DNA of 24,187 bases from CAZCAC01 sp964496575 (GTDB taxonomy: Bacteria; Planctomycetota; UBA1135; GCA-002686595): NCBI GenBank assembly GCA_964496575.1, contig CAZCAC010000132.1, positions 1 to 24,187 on the forward strand, given 5' to 3'. The position numbers and the translations under genes are program-made. The notes under the pieces were generated by a model, which had not been told where the DNA came from, did no database searches, and saw nothing but the letters and a program-made list of their open reading frames with translations. Positions 14,916-22,001 of this stretch are shown piece by piece; the stretch's first letter is position 1, and every line of letters starts with the position of its first letter.

Positions 14916-16157
14916 GTGGCTGATCGACTCCTCGGAATCGTCGTCTCGGGACAGAACGCCGACGCCCTCGACGCCTTGCTCGTGGATGAGGTGGTCGAGG
15001 CTGCCTGGTGCGTGTGGTCGGGAGACGGCATCGCGGTCTACGACGCCCTGGTGGACGCCGGCGGGGTGGAGCCGCTCCTCGACCAGCTTCAGCAGCGCTT
15101 CGGGCACGACGAGAAGTTCCGCGCGATCCTGATCTCCCTCGCGGCGGTACTTCCGCGGCCGAAGGAGGAGCCGCCTCCCGAGGAGGAAGAGGTGGAGGCG
15201 CCGGAGGAACCACCGAAGCGAGTCCCCCTGCGCGTGAGCCGCGCCGAGCTCTACGAGGAGGTGGCCGGCGGCGCGAAGCTGAACCGGCTCTTCCTGGTGC
15301 AGGTGGTGCTCGCGACGATCGTCGCCGCGATCGGGATCTTCCGCGACATGCCAACGGCGGTGATCGGAGCGATGGTGATCGCGCCGCTCCTCGGACCGAA
15401 CATCGCGCTGGCGCTCGGCACGACCCTCGGCGACCTCGACCTGATCAGGAAGTCGATCCGCACCACTTTCGCGGGGCTGCTCCTGGCCTTCGTCATGGCG
15501 GCGCTGTACGGCACGCTGCTCGGCATCGACATCACGGGTAGCGAGCTCTCCGCCCGCACCAGCGTCGAGCTCTCCGACATCCTGCTGGCGCTCGCCTCGG
15601 GGGTCGCGGGTACCCTGGCGTACACCACCCGGGTATCCACCGCGCTCGTCGGCGTCATGGTGGCGATCGCCCTGATGCCGCCGACCGTGGTCGCCGGAGC
15701 GCTCTTCGGCGCCGGAGAGTGGCGCCTCTTCTCCGGGGCCGCGCTGCTCCTCTCGATCAACGTCGTCTGCGTGAACCTCGCGGCGGTGGTGACCTTCCTC
15801 CCTCAGGGATTCGGGCGCCAGTACACGCTCCGCTGCCTCCGCAGCAGATCGTGCTCGATCATCCCGCGTCGAAGCGTCGCGACGTCGTCGTTGAACTCGA
15901 CCAGCACCTGGTTGACCTGCAGCTCGGTGTACTTCTGGTCGTGCTCGAACGCTTCGACGAGGTGCTCGAGGATCACCTGCTGCTTCTTCAGCTGGGCGGG
16001 AAAGCGCTCCAGGCGCCCGCGCTTCATGAACGCGCGAAGGACCTTGGCCCGATACGCGTCGACTTCGAGGTGCGCCCCGAGCTCCGGCTGTGGCAGGAAG
16101 GCGAGCTCCCGCACCCGTCGATCCACGCGATCGTCCTTCAGCGAGAAGACGCGGTAG
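14916..16157 (+). CDS. DUF389 (TIGR00341-like) membrane protein with antisense-derived tail
   Basis: A soluble N-terminal domain (about 1-80, MADRLLGIVVSGQNADALDA) and a Pro/Glu-rich linker lead into a DUF389 membrane domain (about 110-300). The segments LFLVQVVLATIVAAIGIF, AVIGAMVIAPLLGPNIALALG, TFAGLLLAFVMAALYGTLLG and STALVGVMVAIALMPPTVVAGAL match the family strongly. Function in the family is not established; membrane transport is the usual guess. After VCVNLAAVVTFLPQGF (about residue 300) homology ends abruptly. The remaining ~113 residues are Ser/Arg/Thr-rich, and all but the first few lie antisense to the ArsR gene (overlap 15803-16157). The usual C-terminal helix is missing, so a deletion or lost stop has fused the frame to foreign sequence. 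The start is GTG 14916 with TAAGG 7 nt upstream, 17 nt after the Sel1 gene. Confidence 0.82.
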   Translation: MADRLLGIVVSGQNADALDALLVDEVVEAAWCVWSGDGIAVYDALVDAGGVEPLLDQLQQRFGHDEKFRAILISLAAVLPRPKEEPPPEEEEVEAPEEPPKRVPLRVSRAELYEEVAGGAKLNRLFLVQVVLATIVAAIGIFRDMPTAVIGAMVIAPLLGPNIALALGTTLGDLDLIRKSIRTTFAGLLLAFVMAALYGTLLGIDITGSELSARTSVELSDILLALASGVAGTLAYTTRVSTALVGVMVAIALMPPTVVAGALFGAGEWRLFSGAALLLSINVVCVNLAAVVTFLPQGFGRQYTLRCLRSRSCSIIPRRSVATSSLNSTSTWLTCSSVYFWSCSNASTRCSRITCCFFSWAGKRSRRPRFMNARRTLARYASTSRCAPSSGCGRKASSRTRRSTRSSFSEKTR

Positions 16158-16372
16158 TACTGGTCCTTCTTCGAGGAAAGCCAACCCGCCTCCTCGAGCA
16201 GGGCCAGGTGATGCGAGACGGTCGCCGGCTTGAGGGAGAGAATCGCGGCCAGCTCGTCACCACAGCGGGGCTTCGTGGCGATCAGGTTCAGGATCAGGAG
16301 ACGCCCGGGGTGACCCAGCGCCTTGAAGAGGCGAGCGCGCGCCTCCAGATCGCGTTCGGCGCTGCGGCTCAT
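15803..16372 (-). CDS. ArsR-family transcriptional regulator with C-terminal DUF2087 domain
   Basis: A 189-residue cytoplasmic regulator. Residues about 8-85 form an ArsR winged helix: RLFKALGHPGRLLILNLIATKPRCGDELAAILSLKPATVSHHLALLEEAGWL, with the recognition helix at SLKPATVSHHLALLEEAG, then the wing SSKKDQYYRVFSL. No CxC-type metal site is present in the recognition helix (the only Cys is in KPRCGDEL), so metal sensing is not indicated. Residues about 115-185 match DUF2087 (DAYRAKVLRAFMKRGRLERFPAQLKKQQVILEHLVEAF to RRQRSVYWRP), a domain often fused to ArsR. ATG 16372 is chosen because it overlaps the stop of the preceding 90-residue gene (ATGA), indicating translational coupling. Its 3' part lies antisense to the DUF389 frame. 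The target genes are unknown; autoregulation of the upstream promoter is likely. Confidence 0.88.
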   Translation of the reverse strand: MSRSAERDLEARARLFKALGHPGRLLILNLIATKPRCGDELAAILSLKPATVSHHLALLEEAGWLSSKKDQYYRVFSLKDDRVDRRVRELAFLPQPELGAHLEVDAYRAKVLRAFMKRGRLERFPAQLKKQQVILEHLVEAFEHDQKYTELQVNQVLVEFNDDVATLRRGMIEHDLLRRQRSVYWRPNP

Positions 16373-16641
16373 CGATCGGTCCTCCCCCCGAGGGCTCGGG
16401 CGTGGCACTCCTCGAAGAGCCTCCGCGCCGTCTCCATGGTGCTCAGCTTGATCTGCTGCTTGACCACCTCCTCTTCGTCGCCCATCGCCTTGAACAGCTC
16501 GACCTGGCGGTGGCCGTCCTCGGCGATGCGGTCGGTCAGTTCGCGAAAGGCGTGGGCCAGCTTCTCGATCGGGGGCAGGTCGGCGGCGAAGATCGCCTCG
16601 AAGCGCTCCGGGGGAGGGAGGGGGTCGTCGGTGTGGTTCAT
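16369..16641 (-). CDS. Small helical hypothetical protein coupled to the ArsR-DUF2087 regulator
   Basis: A 90-residue acidic, mostly helical protein without signal peptide, membrane segment or cysteine pair (a single Cys in FEECHARAL). The central part, LAHAFRELTDRIAEDGHRQVELFKAMGDEEEVVKQQIKLSTMETARRLFEE, looks like two long amphipathic helices. I recognise no family. Its stop overlaps the ArsR start as ATGA, so the two proteins are made together and may interact, for example as co-regulator or antagonist; this is inference. The ATG at 16641 has no clear ribosome-binding site. It appears to be the first gene after the AT-rich region at 16642-16764. Confidence 0.7.
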   Translation of the reverse strand: MNHTDDPLPPPERFEAIFAADLPPIEKLAHAFRELTDRIAEDGHRQVELFKAMGDEEEVVKQQIKLSTMETARRLFEECHARALGGRTDR

Positions 16642-16764
16642 GGCCGGCCCAGGATCGGAATCATCGATTAGTCGAAGTCGATGTATCGTATTTGATTCGA
16701 CATTTGTCTACTCAAATTACGAAATTCACCCGGGATTCCTGGATCCATCGCGGCCGTCGTCGGG
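16642..16764 (-). promoter_or_regulatory. AT-rich promoter region of the small protein/ArsR operon
   Basis: This 123-nt spacer is markedly AT-richer than the genes around it. On the minus strand TTGAGT (16715-16710) and TACGAT (16690-16685) could be -35 and -10 elements, though their 19-nt spacing is long. [AG]TCGA-like units repeat every 7-8 bp around 16663-16688 (plus-strand ATCGAT, GTCGAA, GTCGAT, ATCGTA), overlapping or flanking the -10; this is where an ArsR-type autorepressor would bind. It also follows the stop of nothing on the plus strand, so it serves the minus-strand pair. Confidence 0.4.
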
Positions 16765-18933
16765 TCAGTCGTCCGCGGCCGTGGAGAAGCTCTCGACCCG
16801 GATCAGGTCCTTGTCGATCTCCTCGACGTGGTCGTAGAGCAGGGAGGCGCGGTCGGGCGCGAGGTCGAGGCGCCCGGAGGTCCGCCGGGGGATCCGGTAG
16901 ATCGGCCGGATCGTCTCGCCCTCGAATTCGAAGAGCGACAGCTCGATCCCCGCTCCCTTCGAGCGGTAGAGGAGGATCCCCTCGGGCTCGACGCTCCAGT
17001 AGCACTGCATGACACTGGCCTTCTCCGTGAGGACCACTTCCGAGATCTCCGGGTCCGCGGTGGTCCTGCGCAGCTCGTGGGTGCCGGCCTCGATGAAGTA
17101 GAGGGTCTCGCCACCGGCGGCCTCGGCCATCATGTAGGCGTCGAAGGGGTAGGTCGACTCGGTCTCGCCCGTCTCCAGGTCGACGCGCTTCACGCTCCAC
17201 TCGCCCTCCCTTCGAACGCGGAGATAGAGCGCCGAGGTGTCGACGGCCCAGCTGAGCAGGATCTCGTCATCCGGGGAGCGCGTGAGGGCGCGGGTGACGC
17301 CGCGCTCGACGTCGGTGACGTGAACGGCGAGGCGCGTGCCGCTCATCATCTCGAAGGCGATCCACTCACCGTCGGGTGACCACTGGAGAAACTCGGGGTT
17401 GGAGCCCCCGGAGGAGGTCAGCTGGCGGATCCCGCTACCGTCGCGATCGGCGACGTAGATCTCGGGAGCTCCCGAGCGCGTCGAGATGAACGCGATGCGC
17501 GATCCGTCGGGAGAGTAGTGGGCGTCGTACTCGCTGTGCGAGGAGGGCGCGAAGGTCGAGGTTCCCTGCTCCGCGCCGAAGGGTGCGTCGGCCTCCGCCT
17601 CGACCACGCTGCGGCGGTAGGTCTCCTCGACGTAGACCAGGTTCCCCGCCTCGCGCGCGATCGTGGGGTAGATCGAACGCAGGCCGCGAGTCGGCAGCCA
17701 CGTGCGCTCGCACCCCTCGAGCTCGACCAGCCACAGCCGGAACTCGCCGGCGAAGGCGGTGGCGGAGGAGAAGATCAAGCCCGCCTCGTCCGCAGTCCAG
17801 TCGAAGCCCCGGATCTCGAGCGGTACCGCGATCAGGCGGCGCGGCTCACTCCCGACCTCGGCGAGGTGGTAGAGGCCCGAGCGCCCGAGCCCGTCGTTCC
17901 GCTGGAAGGCGATCTCTCCGGCCCTCGAGCACCTCGGCCAGGTGTCACCGAACGCCCCCTCGGGCGGGGTCAGGATCGGCTCCAGCTCCCCCGACTCCAG
18001 CGTCAGTCGACCCAGGACCCAGGGCTCCTCGGCCGCGGCCCGCGTGGAGACGATCAGCGATTCGCCCGAGGGCTCCCAGTCGGCGCCGAGGATCCCCCCC
18101 GGGCGCGGGATGGAGAGGACCGGCCGGGGCTCACCCCCGGTCGCCGGCAGGACCGAGATCACCTCGCGGCCCTCGTCGTCGCGCAGGTACAGGAGCTCGC
18201 TCCCGTCGGGGGACCAGCGCGGCGCGTACTCCGGCCCCGGAGTCTCGGTGAGACGCAACGGCGTCGCCGCGTCGAGCTGCTTCACGAAGAGGTCGAAGTT
18301 CTCCCCCTCTCCGCCGTTCCAGGTGAAGGCGACGCGCGTCCCGTCGGGGGACAGCGCCGGGGTGTGCTCCTCTCCCGGATAGCTGGTGAGCGGCGTCCCC
18401 TCGAGAACCTCGTGCACGCGAGTCCCGTCCGCATCGCCGAGGTAGAGCCGGGGGATGACCAGCGCCGCGACGACCGCGGCGAGGAGGGCGAGGGACACCC
18501 AAAGGCGCGTTCCCCGGCGGGAACGAGGCAGCGGAGGGTGGGAGGGGCTCCGGTCGACGGTGGCGGTCTCGACCTCGGCGAGCTCGCCGACGACCGCGAT
18601 CAGCCGGTAGCCGCGCTTGGGGATCGTCTCGATGTACCGCGGCTCGCGCGTCGAATCGCCGAAGGCGCGGCGCAGCCGGGAGATCGCGTGGGTGAGCGCC
18701 TCCTCCTGGATCACCACGTCCCCCCAGACCCGGTCGAGGAGCGTGTCGCGGCCGAGCACCTCGCCGGGATGCTCGGCGAGGCAGACGAGAACCTCCATGA
18801 CCCGCGGTTCGACGGAGACGGTCTGCTCCCCCCGAACCAGCCGGTTCAGGTCGGGGTGGATACGCCACTCGTCGACGGTGAAGGGCCGCCGGTTCTCGGT
18901 GCGGTCGGACGAGGGGTCGGTATCTTTGAGCAT
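16765..18933 (-). CDS. Membrane-bound winged-helix regulator with periplasmic PD40/TolB-like beta-propeller (CadC-like architecture)
   Basis: A 722-residue one-component regulator. Residues 18-115 are an OmpR/PhoB-type winged helix (FTVDEWRIHPDLNRLVRG, VEPRVMEVLVCLAEHPGEVLGRDTLLDRVWGD, LTHAISRLRRAFGD, YIETIPKRGYRLIA). Residues 142-165 form one membrane helix (RLWVSLALLAAVVAALVIPRLYLG). The rest is an extracytoplasmic beta-propeller with repeated SPDG motifs: ALSPDGTRVAFTWNG, RWSPDGSELLYLRDD, WEPSGESLIVST, YSPDGSRIAFISTRSGAPEIY, QWSPDGEWIAFEM. It likely senses an envelope signal and controls transcription from the membrane. ATG 18933 is chosen because the wHTH begins shortly after; the longer upstream frame has no domain. 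It is divergent from the ClpP-fold protease gene across 211 nt. The ligand and regulon are unknown. Such regulators are abundant in some Acidobacteriota and relatives. Confidence 0.9.
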   Translation of the reverse strand: MLKDTDPSSDRTENRRPFTVDEWRIHPDLNRLVRGEQTVSVEPRVMEVLVCLAEHPGEVLGRDTLLDRVWGDVVIQEEALTHAISRLRRAFGDSTREPRYIETIPKRGYRLIAVVGELAEVETATVDRSPSHPPLPRSRRGTRLWVSLALLAAVVAALVIPRLYLGDADGTRVHEVLEGTPLTSYPGEEHTPALSPDGTRVAFTWNGGEGENFDLFVKQLDAATPLRLTETPGPEYAPRWSPDGSELLYLRDDEGREVISVLPATGGEPRPVLSIPRPGGILGADWEPSGESLIVSTRAAAEEPWVLGRLTLESGELEPILTPPEGAFGDTWPRCSRAGEIAFQRNDGLGRSGLYHLAEVGSEPRRLIAVPLEIRGFDWTADEAGLIFSSATAFAGEFRLWLVELEGCERTWLPTRGLRSIYPTIAREAGNLVYVEETYRRSVVEAEADAPFGAEQGTSTFAPSSHSEYDAHYSPDGSRIAFISTRSGAPEIYVADRDGSGIRQLTSSGGSNPEFLQWSPDGEWIAFEMMSGTRLAVHVTDVERGVTRALTRSPDDEILLSWAVDTSALYLRVRREGEWSVKRVDLETGETESTYPFDAYMMAEAAGGETLYFIEAGTHELRRTTADPEISEVVLTEKASVMQCYWSVEPEGILLYRSKGAGIELSLFEFEGETIRPIYRIPRRTSGRLDLAPDRASLLYDHVEEIDKDLIRVESFSTAADD

Positions 18934-19144
18934 CGCGGCGTTCGGTGCCGGGTGGATCGCGGCTGGAGCGGATTCGATTGTAGAGGAAGGTGGAGAGTCC
19001 CTGTCGCGAGCCAGTCGCGGAAACCAAAGCCGAACATTCTCTCGCCGGATCGGCTCCGACCCACCCACGGGCTCACGAGGGAAGGCGGGATTCGTCCCGC
19101 GCGCGGCGGGATGCTACGGTGGAGGCGAACCCGGAGAATCACTC
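18934..19144. promoter_or_regulatory. Divergent promoter region between the PD40 regulator and the SDP-like protease
   Basis: The best element is TACAAT on the minus strand (18982-18977), a near-consensus -10 about 44 nt before the regulator ATG, with GCGACA (19007-19002) as a weak -35 at 19-nt spacing. For the plus-strand gene only an extended -10-like TGCTACGGT near 19112-19120 is visible. No gene or hairpin of note is present. Confidence 0.35.
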
Positions 19145-20206
19145 ATGTTCGGAAAGAAGCAGCGTCGGAGGGCCACGGAACAACGGGAAGCCATGGAGGA
19201 ACCGAAAGGCGACAAGGAGATCAAGGTCCGGCAACCGCCGATCCTGTTCGAGAAGACCCAGGAGCTGATCGCTCGTCTCGAAGAGGTCCTCGACGGCCGA
19301 CTGATCACCTACTGGAACAACCCGCGCGGGTCGATCTGCCACAACGACGTGCTCGGCTTCTTCGAGCTCCTGGAGAAGACCGGCCACAGCGACACGATGT
19401 ACCTCTTCCTGAAGTCGGACGGGGGCAACGGGCAGTCGTCCCTGCGGATCATCAACCTGCTGCGGATGTACTGCGAGAGGCTGGTCGCCCTGGTACCGCT
19501 GGAGTGCGCCTCGGCGGCGACGATGATCGCGCTGGGTGCCAACGAGATCAGGATGGGCCCGATGGCCTACCTGACCGCGGTCGACACCTCGATCACCCAC
19601 AGCCTCTCCCCCCTCGACCGCGACAACGACCGCGTCAGCGTCAGCCTCGACGAGCTCAACCGCGTGGTGCGCCTGTGGCGCGAGGGGTCATCGGACAAGG
19701 CCAGCCCACTGGTCGCCCTCTTCGACCATGTTCACCCGCTGGTGATCGGAGCGGTCGATCGGGCGGACTCGCTCTCCATCATGCTCTGCAATGAGCTGCT
19801 CTCCTTCCACATCGACGACGACGAGAGCGCCGAGGAGATCGCCAGAACGCTCAACAGCAAGTACCCCTCGCATTCCTACCCGATCCTCGCCCCCGAGGCG
19901 CGCAAGATCGGCCTGAAGGTCAAGTCGATGGCTCCGGAGGTGAACAAGCTCCTCCTGCAGCTCAACGAGCTGTACAGCGAGATGGGCCAGAAGGCGACCA
20001 CCGACTTCGACGAGTTCCGCGCCCACGGAAACGAGGTCGTCAACATCCTGGAGGCGGCCAGCCACCAGATCTACTACCAGCAGGACAAGGACTGGTTCTA
20101 CCGCAAGGAAGAGCGGCGGTGGATCACCATGAACGACAACAGCAGCTGGCGGGAGGTGGAGATGGTCGACGGGAAGGTCAAGCGGGGGGTGCTGCACATC
20201 GCGTGA
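19145..20206 (+). CDS. Serine dehydrogenase proteinase-like (SDP/ClpP-fold) protein
   Basis: A 353-residue cytoplasmic ClpP/crotonase-fold protein of the SDH proteinase family. The core runs from about residue 32: LFEKTQELIARLEEVLDGRLITYWNN, then MYLFLKSDGGNGQSSLRIINLLR (substrate cleft), then LVPLECASAATMIALGANEIRMGPMAYLTAVD, where Ser123 of the ASAAT segment sits at the nucleophile position used in SppA/ClpP-like enzymes. A basic, hydrophilic N-terminus (MFGKKQRRRATEQ) is not a signal peptide. The C-terminal ~100 residues (LNELYSEMGQKATTDFDEFR to the end) are an extension I do not recognise. Family members are little-characterised soluble serine proteases. A GGAG site lies 8 nt before the ATG at 19145. 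It is divergent from the PD40 regulator, which might control it, and converges on the oxidoreductase with an 18-nt gap. Confidence 0.82.
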   Translation: MFGKKQRRRATEQREAMEEPKGDKEIKVRQPPILFEKTQELIARLEEVLDGRLITYWNNPRGSICHNDVLGFFELLEKTGHSDTMYLFLKSDGGNGQSSLRIINLLRMYCERLVALVPLECASAATMIALGANEIRMGPMAYLTAVDTSITHSLSPLDRDNDRVSVSLDELNRVVRLWREGSSDKASPLVALFDHVHPLVIGAVDRADSLSIMLCNELLSFHIDDDESAEEIARTLNSKYPSHSYPILAPEARKIGLKVKSMAPEVNKLLLQLNELYSEMGQKATTDFDEFRAHGNEVVNILEAASHQIYYQQDKDWFYRKEERRWITMNDNSSWREVEMVDGKVKRGVLHIA

Positions 20207-20224
20207 GGCTCGACCTCCAGCGAT

Positions 20225-21628
20225 TCAGTCCCCCATCTTCCCGCTCAGGGTCCGCGCCAGGCTGAGCCCCACCTCGGTCAGCGTCGGGTGGTACCACGGC
20301 ATCTTCAAGAGATCGAAGACGGTGCCGTGGTAGTACATCGCCGTCGAGATCACGTGAACGATGTCGTCTCCGCGGGGTCCGAGGATCTGGCTGCCGAGGA
20401 TCTCGCCGGTTCGCGCGTGCGCGACGAGCTTCCAGAGGCCGTGCTGCACGTCCATGGTGATCGCGCGGCCGGTCTGCGGGAAGCGTTCGAGGGCGGTGAT
20501 CACCGGGAGGTTCGCCGCGCGCGCCTCGCTCTCGCTCAGGCCGATCGTGGCCAGCGGCGGATCACTGAAGATCGCCGTCATCCGCAGACGGCGCTCGACG
20601 GCGTGATTTCCGGGGACCTCCGCGGCGCCGAGACCGGCGGCCTTGCCCTCCCAGTTGGCGACGTGCAGGAGGAGCTCGGAACCGGTCGCGTCCCCCGCGA
20701 CGAAGATCCTCGGATTGGAGGTACGCATCGCGGCGTCGTGCTCGACGCGGCCGGCTGCGAGCTCGACGCCGGCCGCCTCCAGGCCCATGTCGGAGATCCG
20801 GGCCCGACGCCCGGTCGCGCCGACGAAGCGATCGGCGATCAAGGTACGTGAGTCGCCCTCGGCCTCGATGTGGTAATGCACGCGCCCGTCTACCACCTCG
20901 ATCGACTTCGAGACCAGGGGCGCGATCCGCGTCAGGTTCGGCTCGTCGTCGAGGACTCGCGCCATCTCCTCGGCGAGGTCGGCGTCGATCTTCGAGAGGA
21001 AACCGCTGCGATTGACCATGAAGACCTCGGTCCCCATCCGCGCCAGGAAGAGGCCCAGCTCGAGCCCGATCGCCCCTCCGCCGAGCACGATCGCCGACGC
21101 AGGGCGTTCGGTGAGCTCCATCACGTCGTCACTGTCGAGGTAGAGCCCCGCCTCCCTCACGCTTTCGATTCCCTCGATCGGCGGCACGATAGGGTCGGAC
21201 CCGGAGGCGAGCACCGCGCCGCGGGTGAAGCGGTAGGTCTCGCCTTCCGCCTCGACGGTGTCGGGGCCGGAGAAGCGTGCGTAGGCGTCGATCACCTCGT
21301 AGCCGCCGCGCTCGATCGCTCCCAGCTTGGCCTTCTTGAAGCGCGCGACCTTGGCGCCCCGGTTGGCCATCACCGCCTCGAAATCGATCGCGAGTTCGGC
21401 GTGGCCGATCCCTGGCGTGTGGTGATGCCCCGCTTCGTGGACCAGGTGCGCGGCGTGGAGCATGGTCTTGGTCGGCATGCACCCGCGGAGGATGCACAGC
21501 CCACCCAGCTCGCCCTTGTTGAACATCGCGACCTTACCGCCGGAGGGAGCCAGTGCTTGGTGCGCAGTGCTCGCTGCCGAGGTCCCGGCGCTGCCCCCGC
21601 CCAGGACGAGTACGTCATAGGTCTTCAT
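20225..21628 (-). CDS. FAD/NAD(P)-dependent pyridine nucleotide-disulfide oxidoreductase (lipoamide dehydrogenase/mercuric reductase-like)
   Basis: A 467-residue cytoplasmic flavoenzyme. The N-terminal FAD Rossmann motif is VLVLGGGSAGTSAA (residues 6-19). The redox-active disulfide is GGLCILRGCMPTK with Cys45 and Cys50 in the C-x4-C spacing. The NAD(P) domain has AIVLGGGAIGLELGLFLARMG, the second FAD contact is IFVAGDATGS, and the C-terminal dimer domain carries the catalytic His in YHPTLTE. All parts of an active class-I disulfide reductase are thus present. Which substrate is reduced (lipoamide, mercuric ion, a small thiol or other disulfide) is not evident: no E2/E3 neighbours, no HMA domain and no C-terminal Cys pair as in MerA. 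ATG 21628 gives the usual start just before the FAD motif. The gene lies alone, facing the SDP-like gene; upstream is the assembly gap region. Confidence 0.9.
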   Translation of the reverse strand: MKTYDVLVLGGGSAGTSAASTAHQALAPSGGKVAMFNKGELGGLCILRGCMPTKTMLHAAHLVHEAGHHHTPGIGHAELAIDFEAVMANRGAKVARFKKAKLGAIERGGYEVIDAYARFSGPDTVEAEGETYRFTRGAVLASGSDPIVPPIEGIESVREAGLYLDSDDVMELTERPASAIVLGGGAIGLELGLFLARMGTEVFMVNRSGFLSKIDADLAEEMARVLDDEPNLTRIAPLVSKSIEVVDGRVHYHIEAEGDSRTLIADRFVGATGRRARISDMGLEAAGVELAAGRVEHDAAMRTSNPRIFVAGDATGSELLLHVANWEGKAAGLGAAEVPGNHAVERRLRMTAIFSDPPLATIGLSESEARAANLPVITALERFPQTGRAITMDVQHGLWKLVAHARTGEILGSQILGPRGDDIVHVISTAMYYHGTVFDLLKMPWYHPTLTEVGLSLARTLSGKMGD

Positions 21629-21700
21629 GCGCGGGAGGATAGCGGAAGGGTCGAGGGGAGACGAGGGGGAACCGTCTGAGGCGGGATGGTCGAGGGCGGT

Positions 21701-22001
21701 GGGTTGACGAAGGGCGAGGGGAGCGACTACTGGCGGCCAGGCGTCCGCCGAAGGCGGGCCCCCCGCCACCCCGGAACCATCCCGCCCGCCAAGAACAACC
21801 CCCCACGCCCCAGCGCCCCCGACCCAGGCCCCCCCCCCCCCCCCCCCCCCCCNNNNNNNNNNGGGGGGGGGGGGTTTACTCGGGGCGGGGGGCGCCACTC
21901 CGGGGGGCTCGGCGCCCGCCTAAGGCGGACGCCACGCCACCAGGGAACCTTCCCGCCCGCCTAGAACTCCCCCACTCGCCGCAGCGCCAGCAACGCCATC
22001 G
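21701..22001. other. Assembly gap (N 21853-21862) with duplicated, error-corrupted flanks
   Basis: Ten N bases stand between a C-run and a G-run. The left flank (about 21701-21825) aligns without indels to the right flank (about 21872-21996) at a constant offset of 171 bp; for example 21781-21790 and 21952-21961 are identical. Mismatches in the left flank drift to C toward the gap, and those in the right flank are mostly G close to the gap. This is the picture of two overlapping contig ends with base-call errors. The true spacer between the two genes is therefore probably about 171 bp shorter than shown. Outside this artefact I see no gene in 21629-21960. Confidence 0.8.

Noticed and set aside
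16369..16641. Toxin-antitoxin pair with the ArsR-like gene
   Set aside because: The second gene is a clear ArsR-DUF2087 regulator and the first lacks any toxin or antitoxin motif that I know; coupling alone is not enough.
21774..21990. Natural tandem repeat, G-quadruplex or recombination site around the N run
   Set aside because: Constant-offset alignment with base-biased mismatches toward the gap fits sequencing and assembly error better than biology.
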